From contig NZ_CP101166.1 in assembly GCF_024298885.1 (NCBI RefSeq), positions 310,001 to 374,000 on the forward strand: a stretch of DNA of 64,000 bases, in the 5' to 3' direction. This DNA comes from Haloglomus halophilum (lineage in GTDB: Archaea; Halobacteriota; Halobacteria; Halobacteriales; Haloarculaceae). Made by a program: the position numbers and the translations under genes. Positions 61,401-64,000 of this stretch are shown here, one piece after another. Each line of letters starts with the position of its first letter. The first letter of the stretch is position 1. The notes under the pieces were generated by a model that made no database searches, was not told where the DNA came from, and worked only from the letters and a program-made list of their open reading frames with translations.

Positions 61401-63026
61401 TCACCGCCGCCGTCCCTCGGCCGCCAGCCGGTCGAGCGTCCGGACCGCGTGGCGGGTCGCGTCCGGCCGGAAGTACGCGTCCGGGTCGAACGCTGGGGCG
61501 GGGGCATCCGGGTCGAACGCCGGGGCGGGGGCATCCGGGCCGAACGCCGGGGCGGAGGCCTCGGTGTCCGCGGCATCGTCGTCGCCACCAGCCGCGATGG
61601 CCTCGGCGACGGCCGCGGCGTCCGGGAGCACCGTCGCGGCGCCGGCCTCGACGAGCCGGTCCATGTACGCGACCCCCGGCAGGTCGACGAGCAGCGTCTC
61701 GCAGCCGAAGGCCAGCCCCTCGAACAGCGCCGTCGAGTAGACACCGACCTGCGCCCGGCTCGTGGCGAACAGCTCGTACAGGTCGGCCGAGGGGTCCGCG
61801 ACGACGCGGAGCCGCCCTGCCTCGTGGGCATCGACCAGCCACGGCGTCCGGTCGCGCCAGCGGTCGTACTCGGAGGGGTGGAGTTTGTAGACGAGTTCCG
61901 GGCCGTCACCGGGGCCGTCCGCCCGATCGGCGAGCCGGTCGGCCACCTCGCACGCGACCCGCGAGAGCCGGACGCCGGCGGTCCCCTGCGAGATGAACGT
62001 CACTCGGTCCCGGGTCCTCGTCTCGGCGTATCGCTCGCGGCCGCGTTCGAGTTCCGGGTAGCCGACCGGCAGGACACGCTCCGCGGGCAGGGGGAGCGGA
62101 CAGAGGTCGGCCCAGTGCTCGCCCCACGAGAGGAGGTAGTCCGGGAAGACGCTCGGCGACCCCGTCCAGCCCGGGGCGTCGCTGTCGGGGTACGCGTACC
62201 CGAGGTGGTACGGGCTCATCACCCCGTGCTGGAGCTCGGCGACCGGGACCCCCTCCTCCCGACAGACCTCGACGAACGTCGGCTTCGTGTACCACACGGT
62301 CACGACCGCGAGGTCCGGGTCGACGCGCCGGAGGAGCGCGCGGAACGCGGGGCGCTCGAGCCGCCGCCGCGCGAGACGCCGGCCGACCATCGCCACGAGG
62401 TCCGGCGCCGTGCCGACGGCCGCACGGAGGCGTGCCTCGGCGGTACGCAGCTTCGTCCGCTCGCTCGCCGGGAGTTCGTCGGCCGGATCGCCCAGATGGT
62501 CCGCGAGCCCCGCACCGTAGAGGACCGGGTCGAGATACCGGACACCGTCCGTCCGCGCCGGCGTCAGGTGCTCGCCCTCGTGGGGCGCCTCGACGAAGGT
62601 CCACGAGCGCTCGCCGCCGCTTTCGGTTCCGCCTCCATCGAACGCGTCCAGCAACGGGTCGCAGTAGCGGTCGTGCCACACCTCATCGCGCCGAGTCCGA
62701 CGCTCGTGGCCCCACACGAGGAGGTCGGCATCCGGCGCCAGCCACGGGTTCCGTGACGGTCGGAGCCCACCCAGGATACGCCGGGCGCGGTCAGCCGTCG
62801 TCAGGCCGCCGGAGCCGTGGGCACGGTCGGTCGCCCCCGTCCGTTCGAGGAGCCGCTGCTGGGCATCGAACCGGACGTGGGCCCAGTAGCGACAGCCGTC
62901 CGCCGTCCGGGACAGGAGGTCGAGGTCCGCCTCGACGGCGAGCAGCGCGTCGGTGACGGCCGCGAGCGTCCAGTCGTCGGTATCTCGCTCCGGGGCGCCC
63001 CCGTCGCGTGCTCCGTCCCCGCTCAT
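61401..63026 (-). CDS. Putative surface-carbohydrate (capsule-type) glycosyltransferase
   Basis: This protein is about 541 residues from the ATG at 63026; the frame is open further upstream. The middle and C-terminal segments (VTVWYTKPTFVEVCREEGVPVAELQHG, YLLSWGEHWADLCPLP, VLPVGYPELERGRERY, VYKLHPSEYDRWRD and GVYSTALFEGLAFGCETLLVDLPG) are GT-B-like, similar to capsule polysaccharide transferases and poly-glycerol-phosphate-type enzymes. Near the C-terminus are three 9-residue repeats (PDAPAPAFD). It is probably the transferase using the CMP-nonulosonate. Its start overlaps the previous gene's stop by 4 bp (ATGA). Confidence 0.7.
   Translation of the reverse strand: MSGDGARDGGAPERDTDDWTLAAVTDALLAVEADLDLLSRTADGCRYWAHVRFDAQQRLLERTGATDRAHGSGGLTTADRARRILGGLRPSRNPWLAPDADLLVWGHERRTRRDEVWHDRYCDPLLDAFDGGGTESGGERSWTFVEAPHEGEHLTPARTDGVRYLDPVLYGAGLADHLGDPADELPASERTKLRTAEARLRAAVGTAPDLVAMVGRRLARRRLERPAFRALLRRVDPDLAVVTVWYTKPTFVEVCREEGVPVAELQHGVMSPYHLGYAYPDSDAPGWTGSPSVFPDYLLSWGEHWADLCPLPLPAERVLPVGYPELERGRERYAETRTRDRVTFISQGTAGVRLSRVACEVADRLADRADGPGDGPELVYKLHPSEYDRWRDRTPWLVDAHEAGRLRVVADPSADLYELFATSRAQVGVYSTALFEGLAFGCETLLVDLPGVAYMDRLVEAGAATVLPDAAAVAEAIAAGGDDDAADTEASAPAFGPDAPAPAFDPDAPAPAFDPDAYFRPDATRHAVRTLDRLAAEGRRR
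61477..61557 (-). repeat. Three tandem 27-nt coding repeats
   Basis: Units at 61477-61503, 61504-61530 and 61531-61557 differ by one to three bases. They encode PAPAFDPDA-like nonapeptides near the C-terminus of the glycosyltransferase-like protein. The count could vary between strains. Confidence 0.9.
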
Positions 63027-64000
63027 GGCCCCGCGACCGCCTGCTTCGCACGCCACGCGAGCCGGTACGGGCGCCGGCCGAGCGACGCGAGGCCGAGCAT
63101 CGCGGCGTGTGTCGGTTCGGGTGCGAGCCGCACCGTGCGGGCGAACCGGCGGACGGCCTCGCGGCGGTCGCGTCGTTCGAGCGCGGCGAGGCCCCGTTGC
63201 TTCGCGAGCATCGCCTCGAACCGCCGCCGTGCTTCGGGATGCGATTCGAGGTCGTCGAGGTACTTCTCCCGGAGCCGTTCACGGATACGCACCTCGTAGG
63301 AGGGGTCGCCGAACGCGGCGTCGCCGGAGACGTTGTCGTCGGCGTAGCGGCGCTCGACGAGCGGTTCGGGGACGTACGCCCAGCGCCAGCGCCTGCAGAG
63401 GCGGACCGTGAGGTCCCAGTCGACGCCGCGCGGGAACGACTCGTCGTAACCGCCTACGGCCCGCAGGCAGTCGCGCCGGACGAGATGGCCGGAGTGGGGC
63501 CGGATATCGAATCGGACGAGCACCTCGGGCCAGCAATCCCCCGCCGCGCCGGTGTTGACACGGCGGACGACCGCGCCGTCGCCGTCGCGGACCACGCCGC
63601 CGCAGTAGACACCGCAGTAGTCTGCCGGGTCACAGTCGTCGCGCTCGCGGAGCCGGGCGAGCGCGGCGAGCTGGCGCTCGACCTTCCGGGAGCGCCACCG
63701 GTCGTCGTCGTCGAGCTGACAGACGTACGCACCGCGCGCGGCCCCGATGCCGCGATTGCGCGTGTGACTGATACCGCGGTTGGTGTCGTTGTGGAGCGCC
63801 CGAACCCGGTCGTGGCGCTCGGCGAACCCCTCGACGACGGCGCGGGTGTCGTCGGTGGAGCCGTCGTTCACCACGACGACCTCCAGACGGTCGTGGCTCT
63901 GGTCGAGCGCGCTCTCGATGGCCCCGCCGACCCGGTCGGCCCGCTCGTAGGTCGGGACGACGACGGAGACGAGCGCGTCGCGCGGGCGCTCGGGCGGCGC
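63023..64000 (-). CDS. Family 2 glycosyltransferase (N-terminus beyond right edge)
   Basis: The frame is open to base 64000, so the N-terminus is cut. Visible GT2 (GT-A) landmarks: VSVVVPTYERADRVGGAIES, VVVNDGSTDDTRAVVEGF (nucleotide-binding DG), GIGAARGAYVCQLDDDDRW (DxD metal site) and the acceptor region FPRGVDWDLTVRLCRRW. After about 280 residues a basic C-terminal tail follows. An internal ATG at 63874 is not the real start, since the catalytic fold begins before it. It overlaps the next gene by 4 bp, so it is part of the same operon. Confidence 0.9.
   Translation of the reverse strand, partial: APPERPRDALVSVVVPTYERADRVGGAIESALDQSHDRLEVVVVNDGSTDDTRAVVEGFAERHDRVRALHNDTNRGISHTRNRGIGAARGAYVCQLDDDDRWRSRKVERQLAALARLRERDDCDPADYCGVYCGGVVRDGDGAVVRRVNTGAAGDCWPEVLVRFDIRPHSGHLVRRDCLRAVGGYDESFPRGVDWDLTVRLCRRWRWAYVPEPLVERRYADDNVSGDAAFGDPSYEVRIRERLREKYLDDLESHPEARRRFEAMLAKQRGLAALERRDRREAVRRFARTVRLAPEPTHAAMLGLASLGRRPYRLAWRAKQAVAGP

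Overview
The window is chromosomal DNA from a halophilic archaeon (class Halobacteria). It is GC-rich and its proteins are strongly acidic. Several families are typical of haloarchaea: a PitA-type chlorite-dismutase/monooxygenase fusion, DUF5799/5779/5789/5830/5995-type proteins, an amphi-Trp protein, a PGF-CTERM surface protein and an intron-containing elongator tRNA-Met. Starts are often leaderless or lie within 4-bp overlaps (ATGA/GTGA). The genus cannot be assigned from the window.

Layout. 1-4.8 kb: the end of a CoA-transferase-type gene, an unusual membrane-anchored repeat/double winged-helix protein, a DUF2103-like metal-binding protein and a wHTH-PIN toxin-antitoxin pair. 4.8-18.2 kb: truD, two secreted or surface Ig-like proteins, cspA, an expanded PitA/HemQ gene, an isochorismatase-like hydrolase, tandem small helical paralogues, an M29 aminopeptidase, tryptophanase and DUF5995. 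18.2-25.9 kb: split tRNA-Met, a molybdopterin oxidoreductase/wHTH/membrane operon, VTT and sensor-type membrane proteins, a relic of a TnpB transposase with its terminal hairpin, and a 38-residue zinc-finger microprotein. 26-31.3 kb: B12-dependent ribonucleotide reductase, phoU and DUF5799.

31.3-41 kb is the branched-chain amino acid locus, transcribed leftward: leuA, (leader/uORF) ilvB, ilvN, ilvC, a small acidic ORF, leuC, leuD and leuB. A receiver-PAS response regulator on the opposite strand lies between leuD and leuB. Together these genes cover acetolactate formation, ketol-acid reductoisomerisation and the isopropylmalate branch. leuA appears to carry a frameshift between its promoter-proximal ATG and the catalytic DTTLRDGEQ segment.

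41-57.6 kb is mixed housekeeping: ferritin-like, cupin, VOC, RHH regulator, phosphoglucosamine-mutase-like enzyme, nucleoside phosphorylase, Hsp20, a long coiled-coil protein, endonuclease III, a DsbB/DsbA-like pair, and a subtilase followed by a BsuPI-type inhibitor-like protein. From 57.7 kb to the right edge is a leftward surface-glycan cluster: a NeuA-PseG fusion, NeuB, a PhyH-type dioxygenase and two putative glycosyltransferases. It is probably for a nonulosonic (sialic-acid-like) sugar and continues beyond the window.
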